DNA of 64,000 nucleotides from assembly GCA_008330645.1 (NCBI GenBank), contig VLTN01000013.1:434001-498000 (forward strand). The letters are read 5' to 3'. Of the stretch, positions 1 through 12,700 are shown piece by piece. The notes below the pieces were generated by a model. The model was not told the DNA's origin, made no database searches, and worked only from the letters and a program-made list of their open reading frames with translations. The position numbers and the translations under genes were made by a program. Position 1 is the first letter of the stretch. Each line of letters opens with the position of its first letter. The DNA comes from Cafeteria roenbergensis (lineage: Eukaryota; Sar; Bigyra; Bicosoecida; Cafeteriaceae).

Positions 1-65
1 CGGACGGGAGGGAGGGGAGAATGGGTGGTTGCGGGCAGAAGGAACCCATGTTCGAGGGGGGTTGT

Positions 66-3000
66 TCATGCGGCTCCGGGGGTGGAGAGCTGCACGAGCT
101 CGGCGCCCTCCTCCTTCTCGCCCGATCCCTTGCTGGAGATGGGGGCCTCGGGGCGAGCGTGGAAGCCGAAGCGGAGGGCGAGCTCGTCGTCGGCGTCAAA
201 GATGGGGATGGCGCGGGAGATCCAGCCGACAGGGAGGGAGGTCGCCCCCATGAGGATGCACATGCCCCACTGGGCGGGCGTCAGCGCGGTGGTGAGCATC
301 AGGTCTCCGCCGAACTCGACGATGATGACCTGGCCGACGATGATGAGGAAAATGACGAAGAGAGCCATCTTGGACTCGAGGAGGCCGTGGAAGATGTTGA
401 TCTCGTCGTGGATCTTGCGGGCGTGCAGCTTGGCGAAGAGCTGGAGCCACACGAACATGTTGAAGATGCTGGTCAGGTGCGCGCGCTGGCCGAACTGTCC
501 GGGCTCGAGGAAGAAGAGCGCGTTGGCGGCGGTTTCGTCGAAGGTGAGGAAGAGGACGAGGAAGATCTGCCAGATGGAGTTGACCGCAATCTGCTTCACC
601 ATGATGCGGGTGATGAGGGACGCGCGGCCCTGGGGGGCCTGGAGGAGCAGGGAGTCGGAGGGGGGCTCCGTGGCGAGGGCGAGGGCGGCGGCCGAGTCCA
701 TGAGGAGGTTGATCCAGAGCAGCTGGGACACGGACAGGGGGAAGGCGGAGGTGTCGCCCTCGTTGGCGCCCGACACCACAAAGGTGACGGTGAGAGCCAC
801 GACGTTGATGGTGAGCTGGAGGACGAGGAACTTGCGGATGTTCTCGATCACGGAGCGGCCCCAGCGGACGGCGCGGACGATGGAGGCGAAGTTGTCGTCG
901 AGGATGACCACCTTGGAGGCCTCCTTGGCCACCTCGGTGCCGGCGATGCCCATGGCGAGCCCGACGTGGGCGGCCTTGAGGGCGGGGGCGTCGTTGGAGC
1001 CGTCGCCAGTCACGGCGACGATGTCGTTGAGGAGCTTGAGGGTGTTCACCAGGAGGAGCTTGTCGGTGGGGCTGGAGCGGGCGAGCACGGCGAGGTAGGG
1101 CACGAGGCGGACGCGCTCCTTGAGAGACAGCGCGCGGAACTCCTTGCCCTCCATGGACACGAGGCCATCGCGGTCCACCATGGTGGTGCTCGGGCGGCTC
1201 TCGGCGGGGGCCTCCTCGGCCCCCTGGTTCATCTTCTCCGGGTCCACGCCCACCTTGCGGGCTGCGGCGACGGGGTCGTCCAGGACCACCTCCACCACGC
1301 TGGGGCCGGCGCGGCTGCTGATCACCTCGTCGATTGCGTCCATGGCGGGGAGCAGCGGCACCTCCACGACGGCCTTCTGCTCCTCCTCGCTGAGGTGGTC
1401 CACCGCCGGCAGGATCCCGCACTCGCGAGCGATGAAGCGGGCGGTGCGGATGTTGTCGCCGGTGCACATGCGAACGCGGATTCCGGCGCTGCGGCAGTTG
1501 GCCACGGCGCGGGGCACCTCCGGGCGCACGGGGTCCTTGATGCCCACGATGCCCACGAGCACCAGGCCGTCCTCGAGGCGCTCGATGGCCTTGTGGTACG
1601 CGGCGTCGCGATCCTCCCCAGAGGCGTCGTTGGCGCACGGGAGCTCGTCCTCGGCCAGCCCGCGCACGCAGACGGCCAGCGCGCGCAGCCCGGTGTCGGC
1701 GAGGCGCGCGATGGAGCGGCGGATGCGGTCGTGGCCGGCATCGTCGAGGGCGGCGGCGGCGCCGGTGGAGGCCAGCTCGTGGGAGCACAGGTCGGCCAGC
1801 GTCTCGGCGGCACCCTTGACCAGCACCACGGCGGCGGCGTCCTCTGCAACGGCATCAGTCGCGGCCATGGTGTCGGTGGTGGACCCGCCGGTGCCGGCGG
1901 CGCTCGCGTCCGCGACGGCGGATGCCGCCTCGAACTCGGCGATGGAGCCCATGGCCACGGCGCTCGCCGCCCGCCACGCGTCGCCGGAGTAGACCGTGGT
2001 CATGCGCTTGCGCGCGGAGGAGAAGTTGAAGCGGAAGAGGTACTCGCCAGCGGCGTTGCGGATGTGCTGGAAGACGCTGCCGTGCGAGGTGCGCAGGGCG
2101 TGGACCATGGCGCACTCGGTCTTGTTGTCGCGGAACACGGGGCGGTCGAGGGCGTCGAGCTTGCTGTCGTAGTCGGGCGCGGTGGCCTTGCCGGGGGCAG
2201 CGGGGTCGTCCACGGGGACCTGGTACTCCACCACAGCGTCGCTGTTGAGGAGGATTGCGCTGTCCATGACGGCGATGGCGGCGCGGGCAGACTCGGTGGT
2301 GGTGGCGGTGGCGGACGGGGTGGCGTCGGCGCCGGCGGCAGCTGCGGCGGCGTCTCCGGCAGCGATGGCGTCGGGGGCGCCAGACTCGGCCGACGCGATG
2401 ACGTCGGCCGACGTCGGGAGGGAGGTGGTGCCGTAGGTGACGCCGGGGAGGCGCCGCTCCCCGTCGAAGGCGCGGCGGAAGAGGCGGCCGCCGACGAGGG
2501 ACGCGATGACTGTCATCTTGTTCTCGGTGAGGGTGCCCGTCTTGTCGGAGCAGATGGCCGTCGCGCTGCCCATGGTCTCGCAGGACTGGAGCTCGCGGAC
2601 GAGGGTCTGGTCGGCGATCATGGAGCGCATGGAGAAGGCCAGGGAGATGGTCACGGCGAGGGGCAGGCCCTCGGGGACGGCGACGACGACGATGGTGATG
2701 GCGATGACGAACGCACCGAGGATGCGGTTGACGACGGTGTTGGTGTCGTCCAGGTTGGGGCCGGAGGCGAAGAACACCGCGACGAGGAGAATGAAGGTGG
2801 CGGCGCCGAAGCCCATGCCAACGTAGCCGATGAGCTTGGCGAGAGAGTCGAGCTTGGCCTGCAGCGGGGTCGGGGGGGACTCCTGGTCGACGAGGGCCTT
2901 GACGATGCGCCCGTACTCGGTGTCGACGCCGGTGGTGAGCACCAGCGCGTGGCCGGCGCCCTCCTCCAGCATGGACCCGCCCACCATGAACGGGTCCTTG

Positions 3001-4559
3001 GCCGTCTTGGTCAGCTGGGCAGACTCGCCCGTGATGGAAGCCTCAGACACCTTGAGGCCGTCGCCGGAAATGACCGCGCAGTCGCACGGGAGCACCTCGC
3101 CGGCGCGAAGCACGAGGATGTCGCCCACCACGACGTCGTAGATGACGCAGTCCTGCTCGACGCCTCCTCGGATCACGCGCACGTTGCGCTTGGCGTTGGT
3201 TGCCGCGAGGGCCACGAACTCGCGGTCCTGCAGCCAGTTCACGATGGACGTTACCGCGGACACAACCACCACCGCGAAGAGGATGCCGATGCCCTGCACC
3301 CAGTCCTCCTGGCTGCAGACCGGCGGGCGAAACGGGCCAGGGGCAGGGAGCGGAGGACGCGGGGCGGTGGCGGAATCGGAGCCAAAAGCTGTGTGTGTGT
3401 GTGTGTGCGCGCGCGCACCAAGAAGCCAGAAACCCGGCTCTCGCCGCGGCTGCAGCGGAAGAATGGCGCGCGCGCTCTCACCGGCGGGAGATGAAGATGC
3501 CGAAGATGATCGTGATGCACGCCGCCACGATGAGGATGATCAAGGTCAGGTCCTGCGCGCAGCCAGGAGGCGAGCGGAAGGTTCAGGGGGACACGGGGCG
3601 CTCGGGGCATTCCGCAGCTTCGGCAACGCTCTCGGGGAAAGAGCGAAGGGGACGTCGCTTCGCTCGATTGAAGAAACGTCGCCACGCTCCCGGCCCGTTT
3701 CGGCGGCACGGGGCCGCTGGGGTGCGCTCCCGAGCCCGGGGACGAGAATCGGTGCCAGCCAGGGACCGTCGCGAACAGGCAGGGGCGGCGGGGGCGCGCG
3801 GGGCGGCGGAGGGGGGAGGGGGCGGCGCTGGGAAGGAGCGCTTCGCAACTGCAATCGAGGCGAGCAGTGCTGTGTGTTCCGACGTCGCTGCGGCTGCGCC
3901 TTGGGAGGCAGCCGGCCGCGGCGACCGCCTCCCCCCCCCCCCGCCCTGGCCCGCAGGCACGCGCGGACCGCGGATCGCTTCCGCACGGCGGCCCCCAGCT
4001 GGCTTCAGCTGCAGCGATGCCGCAGTCGGAGCTGTGCCGGCCGGGCGAGTGCCCGGAATCGGCCCCGCGAGTGCACCGCGCGCGCGCAAGATTGGCACGC
4101 CCCCGGCGGCGCGGGGCACGCGAGCAGCAAGCCCCGCCACGCCCGACAGCGAGGCACGGGGGCGCTTGGGTGTTCGGGGGCCGACAGCAGCCCGCGCCCG
4201 GGCCGAACGTCACTGCATCAGCGACCTGGCTGGCCTCGGAGTCGTTGGCTGGCACGCGCCCCCCCCGCCCCAGCCATGGCCTGCCTGCTCGGCGCGCAGC
4301 CCTCGCCCTGGCCGCTCGCAGAGATCACGGGGCTCACCCATAGGGCGTCGATGAGGTGCTGCAGGAAGTTCCGCGTCTTGCGCTCGGGCAGGTGGTTGGA
4401 GCCGTAGGTCTCTCGCGCCTGCCTGACGCTCGCGTCGTCCTTGTAGCCGAGCTTCACGCTGGAGCCCAGGGCCTTGGCGATGCCCTTGACGCCCCCCACC
4501 TTCTCGAGGTCGGCGACCTCGCGGTTCTTGGCGAGGTTCCCAAGCACGGACTTCTCCAT
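66..4559 (-). CDS. Plasma-membrane-type Ca2+ P-type ATPase (type IIB, PMCA-like), three exons
   Basis: This gene encodes an ATP-driven pump that most likely exports Ca2+ from the cytosol across the plasma or a vacuolar membrane. The model joins 4559-4338, 3552-3482 and 3312-66 and gives 1,179 residues; both donors are GTGAG and both acceptors CAG, and the joins restore helix M1-M2 (ALW/DLTLIILIVAACITII, then ISRR/QEDWVQGIGILF). Visible motifs are the actuator TGES, the phosphorylated Asp354 in CSDKTGTLTENKM, the hinge TGDGSNDAPALKAAHVG, and M6 with NLLMDSAAALALATEP, which is the PMCA pattern. The N-terminal cation-ATPase segment begins at the ATG 4559 (MEKSVLGNLAKN). A Ser/Ala/Thr-rich insertion in the nucleotide-binding region (about 2200-2400) makes it longer than usual. 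I see no clear C-terminal calmodulin-binding helix. Exon 2 is only 71 nt. It lies head to tail upstream-to-downstream with the next ATPase. Family assignment is secure; the ion is inferred from the family. Confidence 0.93.
3313..3481 (-). other. Intron 2 of the PMCA-like gene, with a TG/CG alternating tract
   Basis: The 169-nt intron runs from a GTGAGA donor at 3481 to a CAG acceptor at 3313. It carries a purine-pyrimidine alternating tract, (TG)n followed by (CG)n, at about 3390-3416, which is the type of sequence that can adopt Z-DNA. The longer first intron (4337-3553, 785 nt) carries a run of ten C at about 3932-3941 and nothing I recognise as a gene. Confidence 0.75.
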
Positions 4560-5151
4560 GGCGGCCTGGAGGGTCGCGGAGTGCCCTGTCCGGTTGCTGC
4601 GGACCGCGCGAGGCCGCCCACCGTGCAGAGCGCTGGGTCATTTCCGCTGCGCGCGCCGGCGCAGCCAGCCTGCCCAGCGGATGCCACGGCGGCCGCAGCG
4701 AGGCAGCTGTTTCGCAGGGCGTCCTGCCGCAGCGGCCCAACGCGGGGCCGGGGGGGCTGGCGGTCCGGACCTGGGGAGGGAGCGGGGCGTTCACTGCGTC
4801 GAGGTGTCACCTGAGCATCTCATGGGCGCGTGCCTCCAGGCCCGCCCAACGGCGTGTGCCTCGCGCATCGCGTGCGCCGGGTGGCCCAATTCTGCGGCAT
4901 AGACTGCTCGCGCTTCCTCGTGCTGCAGCTGAGCGGCGTGGAGGCTCTGGCCGGCGCGATGGGCGGTAGTTGGGGAGGGGCCGGGCTCAGTGACGCTTCC
5001 TCAGGTGCGGGAGTCGCGGCAGGCCAACGCGATTCTTGGGACGCGTCGCACGCGCGTGCGAAATGGAAAGACGCGCGACCACCCAACGCAATTCACGCAC
5101 GCTTGTGAAAACACCAAAGCAAACGGATTCCGCGCAGCCCAGGCGCCGGGC
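4560..5151. other. Intergenic, 592 bp, between the two ATPase genes
   Basis: This stretch lies between the stop of the second ATPase (5152) and the start codon of the first (4559), both on the minus strand. It must hold the 3' end of one and the promoter of the other. Several short open frames cross it on both strands, but none resembles a known protein. I see no RNA gene or TATA-like element. Confidence 0.5.
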
Positions 5152-8100
5152 TCAGAAGTCGGGGGTGTGGGACGGTGCAGCGGCTCCCTCGACGCGGCAG
5201 ACGTGGTGGCGGACTCGGCGCAGCTCTGTGCGCATCTCCGCGAGCATGCTGCGAACGCCCTCCCACCTCGTTTGCTCCTGCACCTCCACGGCATAGCGTG
5301 CCTTGAGGAACTCGTCCACGCAGAGCGTGAGGAAGGGACCGAACGCCAGCGCGATGAGCCACTGGGGCCAGCCGATGGGCTGGAACCCCATGACGTCCGA
5401 GCTGACGCCCGGCACCAGCAGCAGGATGAGCGCAACAGTCGTCGATGCCACGACTGCGCCCAGGAGCGCGCGGTTCGACGCCCACGCGTGCCACATCGGC
5501 GCGGTGTGCGAGCGCACGCTGAACCCGCGCATCAGCTCGGCGAAGACGATGGCCACGAACACCATGGTGCGCGCCTCCTTGAAGCCCTTGAGGCCGCACT
5601 CGGTGGCGTCGCGCTGGGCCCAGTTGCCGTTGTAGTCGAGGTAGGTGCAGGTCGCCTGGCCGGGCGCAGACGTCGCCATTGCCTGGAGGTCCCCTGCGAG
5701 CACCGTGCCGCCGGTCTGCAGGACCAGGCCGACGATGAAGCACGCCACGGCGCCGGCTGCGAGCGTGAAGGAGTGCCCCAGAATGGCCGTGAACATGCGG
5801 CCGTGAAGGATGCGCTGCTTGCGCGGCCTGGGCGCCCGCTCCATGACGTCCTCGGCGGCGGGCTCCACGCTCAGGCTGATGGCGGGCATGGTGTCCACCA
5901 GCACGTTGATGACGAGGATGGAGAGGGGCTTGAGCAGGATGGGCAGGCCGGCCGCCACGCAGATGAGGATGGCGGTCACCTGGGAGATGTTGGTCCCCAG
6001 CAGGTACTGCAGGAAGCTGGTGATGTTGGCGTACAGCTGGCGGCCCTTGCTGACGGCCTTGGCGATGGTGGCGAAGCTGTCGTCCAGGAGCACCAGGTCC
6101 GACGCCCCCTTGGCCACCTCGGTGCCAGCAATGCCCATGGCGATGCCGATGTCCGCCTTGCTCAGGGCAGGCGCGTCGTTCACGCCGTCGCCAGTCATGG
6201 CCACGACCTCGCCCTGCCGCTGCAAGGAGCGCACGATCATGAGCTTGTCGAGGGGCTGCGCGCGCGCAAACACGTTGACGCGGCTGGTCATCTCGTCCAG
6301 GTCCGCGTTGGACTTGTACACGGACTCGTCCACGGCGTCCTGCCCGTCCCGCAGCTCACGGCAGTCCGTGCTCGCCTCGGCCGCGTCGTCCCCGATGCCG
6401 AGGATTCCCACCGACTTGGCGATGGCGACGGCCGTGTCGACGTGGTCGCCGGTGATCATGATGGTCCGGATGCCCGCCTCGCGCGTGGCCTGCACGGCGG
6501 GGGGGACCTCGGGGCGGTGCGGGTCGATGGAGGCCACGAGGCCGAGCAGCACCAGGCCGCTGCTCCGCGGCAGGCCGCCGATGTCAGCGAGCGCGGACAC
6601 CCCGGTCGCGCGCTGCAGGTCCACGTCCTCGGCCGCGGCGCCAGCGGCGGCAGCCGCCGCCGCGGAGCGCGCCGGCGTCGCCGGGCCGTCGTCCTCGCCC
6701 AGGATGATGCGCAACTTGTCTCCCGCCGGCATGTCGCCGGTGCCGAAGGGCTCGGGTCCCGGGAGCACGCGGACCGCCACTGCGATGACGCGGAGGGCCT
6801 GGCCGCTGAAGCGGTGCAGCGCGTCCGCCACGCGCGCGCGGGCGGCGCCAGTCATGGGCCCGGCGCGGAGGCCCTTGCCGTCGGGGACGGCAATGTGGGA
6901 GCAGAGGGGCATGAGCACGTCCGGGGCGCCCTTGACGTGGGCGAGCAGCGTGGACGGCGCCGACGGCGACAGCGGCGAGGCCACGTCCTCCTCGCCGTGC
7001 GCCGGCCCCCCCGCGGCGGAGGCGGATGCGTCCCCAGCAAGGCAGGCGAGGGAGGCGCAGGCCCGCTCCAGCGGGGTCTCCGCCGTGGCGATGGCGGCCG
7101 CGCGGCCGGTGGGGAGAGCGGACACCGTGGCCATCATCTTGCGGCTGGAGGAGAAGGGCACGTCCGGGGAGTGTGCCTCGGCGGCCTTGGCGGCGGACTT
7201 GATGGCACGCATGCACGGCATGGCCGTCCTCATCGGGTCGGGAACGATTCCGGCCTTGCCGGCCGCCAGCAGGAGCGGCGCCTCCGAGGCGTTGCCCTCG
7301 CACAAGAAGGAGTAGCCGCCCTCGGCCAGGGCGCGGACCTGGGGCGCGGTGCGCATGCCCACGGGGCCAAACGCGCCGGACTCGCCGTCGTCGCCGGACC
7401 CCGCGGCGGGCTTGGCGTCCTTGGCGAAGCGGGACACGAGCATCTTGGCGGTCGAGTTGATGGTCACGGACCCGAGGAGCGCAAGCATCGCGGGCGTCGT
7501 GCCCCCGGCGATGGGCGTGCCGTCGCTGGTGGTGAAGGTCCCGACGGGAGCGTCGCTCTTGCCGGTGATGTCGACTTCGCCGGCGCCCGCGACGAAGGCC
7601 TTTACGGCAGTCTGGCGGTTCTGAGTCAGCGTGCCCGTCTTGTCGGAGCAGATGACCGTCGTGGCGCCCAGGGTCTCGACGGAAGGGAGGCGGCGCACCA
7701 GCGCGTTCTGCTTGGCCATGGCGTGGGTTCCGAGGGCGAGGGCGATGGTCACGCAGAGGGGGAGGCCCTCGGGGATGGCGCTGACGGCAAGGGACACGGC
7801 GACGAGGACCATCTGAACGGCGGGGGGGTTGTCGGGGTGCTCGGGGTCGCGGTAGTCGCGCAGGACGCCGATGATGAACACTGCGATGCAGGCGGTCAGG
7901 GCCGTCGCGCTGATCGCGAGCCCCAGGTGGTGGAGCTGCAGCTGCAGCGGGGTGCGCTTGCCGGTGTCGCACAGCTGGCGGCAGCAGGTGTTGCGGGCGC
8001 AGCACCCGCCCGAGCTCGCAGGCTTGGAGGAGGCGGAGGACCCGCCGTCGGACTTTGCGCTCTTGGCCTCGGACTGCGACGCCGCGTTGAGGCTCTGCGC

Positions 8101-9237
8101 GATGCGGCCGACGCGGGTCTCCATACCGATGGCGAACACGACGACGCGCGCCACGCCGCTCAGCACCGTGCACGACATGAAGACCTCGTTGCGCGGGGTC
8201 AGGGCCTCGTCGGTCGGGGAGGGCGGGGACGCCGACTTGCCCACAGCGCGGGCCTCGCCCGTCAGCAGGGACTCGTCGACGGACACATCAGCGGCGGTCA
8301 CGACCAGGCAGTCGGCCGGCACAACGTCTCCCGTCTCGAGCAGGACGAGGTCGCCGACCACGAGGCTGCTGGTGTCCACCACCTGCTCCTTGCCGGCGCG
8401 AATGACGCGGCTGGTGGGCTTGGCCAGGCCCTTGAGCGCTGCCAGGGCTTGGTTGGCACCGTGCTCGGTTGCCACCGAGATGGTTGCGTTGAGCACGACA
8501 ATGATGATGACCGCCACGCCCTCGACGACCTGCGAGAAGCAGCGGAACAGTGGGGCGCAGCGCTCGACCGGGCAGAGGCAAGCGCGCGCGCGCGCGCCGC
8601 AAGCGCCCCGCCGGCTGCGGCGCGCTCTCCAGCCCGCCGGAACAAAGCAGGAAAAGGGGGGCGGGGGTGCGGCGCCCCCACGGCGTTCGCAAGCGGAGGA
8701 GGGCGCGGGAGGGCGTGACGGCACGCCAGCGACCCGAGCGCTGCCAGGTGGTTTGCGTCACACGCCTTGCCAGCCTACCACATTCGCGTGCCGTCGAGCG
8801 TTGCCCGCGCTGCGCGCCCTCCAGTGCGCGCGGCCAGGGCTCACCTCTCCCAGGGCGAACGAGGCGATGCATGCTGCCACCAGGAGCAGGATGATGACGT
8901 TCAAGAACTGCTGGGCGAAGAGGATGAGGATGCCGGGGGGCGGGTCCTCGCGGAGCTCGTTTTTGCCGTCGCGCTCCAGCCGCGCTGCGGCCTCGGCGTC
9001 CGAAAGCCCGGAGCGGATGTCCGTTTTGAGCTCGGCAAGCGCGGCGATCAGTGTTGAGCTGCTCAGGTGGCGGCCGCGGACGTCGCTTTCCGAGGCGCGG
9101 CGGGAAGCCTCGATCACCTTGGCCGAATCGGCGATGCGGAGCTGCGTGACGGCATCCTCGCCGCTTTGCGCTGTGTCGCCCGTGCCGTGGCCCAGCCCCG
9201 CCGCGAAGATGGAGTTTCCAATGCTGTGAGAAGCCAT
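5152..9237 (-). CDS. Type II P-type cation-transporting ATPase, two exons
   Basis: A second ion pump of the P2 family. The model joins 9237-8845 and 8529-5152 (1,256 residues); the 315-nt intron has a GTGAGC donor and CAG acceptor and the junction reads ASFALGE/VVEGVAVIII, continuous M1-M2 helices as in SERCA and PMR1 pumps. The N-terminal cation-ATPase domain precedes it (LSSSTLIAALAELKTDIRSG). Motifs are TGEA in the actuator, Asp427 in CSDKTGTLTQNRQ, and TGDGVNDAPALSKADIG. M4 is AIPEGLP, M5 is LLGTNISQV and M6 is NVLVDTMPAISLSVEP, so the M5 Asn and M6 Asn and Asp are kept but the SERCA M5 Glu position is Gln. That leaves Ca2+, Mn2+ or Na+ (IID/ENA-like) all possible. A Cys cluster (CCARNTCC) lies in the loop before M3, and a long Ala/Ser-rich insertion sits in the N domain. 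Confidence 0.9.
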
Positions 9238-9771
9238 GTGGCGGGCCCTTTGTAGCCCGGGGGTTTGTGGAGTGCTGGCTGCGGCCGCGAACAAGCTGGT
9301 TGAAGCTGCGCTCGTGCTCTGCGGGAGGCACGCGCCCAGCCGGTGGGAGACGTTCGCGTGCTGTCCCCCCCCGCCCTGTGCATGGGCCAGGAAGCGTGCC
9401 AGCCGGGGGCGCGTGCCCGCGCATTGGCGGGCGCAACCTCGGCACACGCTGCGCCGCGCACGCCCGGCCCGGGCACGCGTGCAGCTGGTGATTGGGGCGG
9501 CGACAGCCCCTGCGAGCGGCCAAGGGCACGTGGCTGAAGACAGCAGGCGGGGCGGAATGTGCTGCCAGCCTTGCGCTGCGCCAAGCCGCGCAGCTCGTGT
9601 AGGCTGCGCCTCAGCTCCGCGGCTTCCGTGGCCCACGAGGCGCTTGCGAGCGCGAGTGCACCGGAACGGGGCGGCCATGGCGATGCTCGCAGCGCGGCTT
9701 GCCCGTGGGCTATTGGCGTGTGTTTCCTGGCGTCACGCGTGCAGCCTCGGCACGCAGGCACGCAGCGCGAT
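9238..9771. other. Intergenic, 534 bp
   Basis: The stretch separates the stop of the giant kinase frame (9772) from the start codon of the second ATPase (9237), both on the minus strand. It should contain the ATPase promoter and the kinase 3' end. I see no convincing gene, repeat or RNA in it. Confidence 0.5.
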
Positions 9772-12700
9772 TCAGTCCTGGAACCAGGCGTGGCCCAGCG
9801 CCTGCTGGGCCCGCATGCGCTGCTTGGGATCAACCGCCAGGAGCCTGCTGCACAGGTCCTTGCATGCCTCCGAGACGCCCAGCCAGCCGCGGTCAGGGAA
9901 TTCGAGCTTGTGCGTCAGGCAGCGCGTCGGCGGCCTGAACGGGGGGTAGCCCGCGACCATCTCGTAGAGAATGACCCCAACCGCCCACATGTCGATGGAG
10001 GGAGAGTATGGCTGCCGGGTGAGCACCTCGGGCGCGATGTAGCCCGCTGTGCCCAGCACGGCCTCGAACGGGACTAGCCGGACGTCACCCGTCACCCGGT
10101 AGTATCGCGCGTCCCTGGCCGGCCGCGCGTGACCAAAGTCGCACAGCTTCACGCTTTCGAATTGGCGAGAGCGGTTCGCACCGGCGGCGGGCTTGGCCGC
10201 CGTGGCTGCTGCGCTTCCGGAAGCCCCGCTTGCCGGGGCAGAGGGCGCGGAGGCAACCGGCCGGCGCTGGAGCAGGATGTTCTCGGGCTTGAGGTCCGCG
10301 TGCAGGATGTCCTTGCCGTGGAGGTACGCCAGCGCGTCCAGGAGCTGCTCGGTGACGCGCCTTGCTGTTGCCTCGCTCATCAGCCCGTCGCGCGCGGCCG
10401 GTGGCAGGGGCTTGCCGGACCTGCCGCGCCCCGCGCCCTCTGCACCCGCGGGCGCGCTAGACGCCGAAGAGCCTCCCTCAGACTGCAGGCGGCGCCTCGC
10501 CTTGGCTACATGGAGGCGCTCTGCCTTGAGGTGCTGGTGCAGCGTGCCGCCGTTCACCCGCTCCAGCACCAAGTACGCAAAGGCGTCGTCCTCGAACGCG
10601 TCCCACAGCCGGACAATGCGGCGGTGGCGCAGGCTGCGGTGGATGCTCACTTCGCGCAGCACGCAGTGCCGCTCCTCGGCCGTGGTCAGATACCGCTTGC
10701 GAATGCACTTGATGGCGCACGCGCCGCGGCCGCCAGACGACGCGCCGCCCGTGCTTGCCCCGCCCGACGCCGCGACCGTGTCTCCTCCCGCCGCGCCAGC
10801 GAGCGGGGAGCTCCGTCTCTTGCCGAACCGCACGATGGCGTAGCCCCCGTCGCCCACGCGCTCGCCGAGCTCGTAGGCGTCTTCCACTCGCCGAATGGGC
10901 ACGCTGCTCCCGTCCGGGCCCGCCACGAGCGGCACGACGCCCAGCCACGGCACAGCCCGAGAGCTCTTCCACTTCCCCGCCGCGGCGGCGGCGCCTGCGC
11001 GCCCGGTTGCGCCCTCGGCCGCAGCTGCGGCCGCCGCGGCCGCCGCGGCCCCAAACCCCTGCGGGCGCCCTGCCGCTAGGGCGTGGCCTCCCGCGCCGTG
11101 CCCAGGCCCAGCCCCTGCGCCTGCGCCGGCAGCGCCGCCTGTGCCCGCCCCCTGCGCTGCGGCGCCAGCCCCGGCGCCGGGCTGGCCCGGCCTCGCCCCG
11201 ACCGGCCCAGCTGCTGAGCCAGCCGTGGCCGCCGCGTCGTGCGCGCCCGCTAGCCTCGCCCTAATTGCTGCCGTCGGGGGCACGGACACGCGCCACGCCT
11301 GGTTGCGCCTGAGGGTGATGCTGTGGCTTGCCCCGCCGATGGTCACGTCCACGTACCGCAGCCCGCCAAAGGCTCGCGCCGCCGCCCGGTTGCCCGCGGC
11401 GAGGGACTCGGCTGCGGCGAGGCGCGCGCGCTCCCAGGCGCGGTAGCGCGCGATGGCAGGGGTCACGGTGAGCCCGCCCACCGGCGCTGCCGTTTCGCCG
11501 CGGCCGTAGCCGAAGTCGTAGGCGAGCGTGGGCGGGGGGGGGGCGTGGGTGTGGCCAGGAGCACGGCCGGCGGCTTCTGCCGCGGCGGCCGCCGCTGCGT
11601 CTGCCGGGGTTGCCGCTGCGGCCCGGCTCGAGCGGTCCCCGTCCGCAAGGAGAGGCGAGGGTGCCGATGCCGTGCCCGGGTGGGTCGCGTGCCTGGCGAT
11701 GAGGCGCGGCGCGGCCGCCAGGGAGGACGGGTCGAAGGGAGCGGCGCGGGGCCTGCCTGCCACTGCCATGCTGGATGGCAGAGTGGTCGGGGCGCCAGAG
11801 GTGGCGCCAGAAGTGGCCGGTGACACTGCAACCGCAGCAGCCGCGGCTGCGGCAGCAGCCCTGCCGGCCCAGGCTGCAGCTGTGGCAGCGTCAGCCACGT
11901 CGAGAGCCGCGCTGGCCGCGGACGGCCCGGTCGAAGTCGCCACGGACATCGCAGCAGCTGCTGCTGCGGCCGCCTCGGCAGCAGCTGCGGCCGCCGCGGC
12001 GGCGCCCCCTGACGCGGCTGCGGTTCCGTCCTGGGTCGGCATCGCCGCTGCCGCGGCCGCAGTCAGCCAGGCTCGGTGCGTGCGCTCCGACTGCACCGCC
12101 GCCGCGAGCTTTGGTGCTGCCGCGATTGCCTGGCCGGCCAGGTGCTGCGTGGCTCCCTCGCGCAGCTGGAACCGCGTGGGACTGGGCGTGCTGCTCGAAA
12201 CCGGCGCACCAGAGGCCGAGGGGGTGGCAGCCCCGTCCGCGGAGTGCGCTTCCGGGCTGGCAGCGGGCGAGGTGGAACCGCTGCCTGCCGCCGATGCGGG
12301 AAGCCCGGCGGCACACCCCTGCCCTCCCTCTGCGTCCCCGCCGCAGGAACCGCTTGCACTGCCGCCGGAAGCCTGTGCGATGTCGCGCGCCGGTTGCGGG
12401 GTCTGGGCGGTTTCCCGGGGACCCGCAAGCGAGGAGGACCGAGGCGCCTGGTCCGGAGCCACGGCCGATGCGGCCGCCACGGTCGCTGGCGCGGCACTGG
12501 CCGGTGCGCCCGCCTCGCCAGCATTGAGCGCCGTGGCCCCGTTGCCGATATCGGCAGGGCCGGGCCCGTCGTGGTGGACGTGCGCAGGCAGTGCCCCCGC
12601 AGGCGGCATGATGGACAGCGGCGGCGGCAGCGAGCCCCCCGGCCGGCCGTCGGCCCGGGCACGCCACCCTGCCGGCCTGTGAGGCGGCGAGCGGTGGTGC

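Noticed and set aside
21-3494. Plus-strand open frame of over 1,100 codons
   Set aside because: It is antisense to the PMCA-like pump, whose motifs are unambiguous. Its product is Gly/Glu/His/Asp-rich, as expected from reading GC-rich codons backwards.
4990-8718. Plus-strand open frame of over 1,200 codons
   Set aside because: It is antisense to the second ATPase and has the same compositional signature of a shadow frame.
8530-8724. N-terminal extension of the second ATPase by reading through
   Set aside because: The residues are Arg/Ala/Pro-rich without family similarity, and a splice from 8845 to 8529 restores the M1-M2 hairpin exactly.
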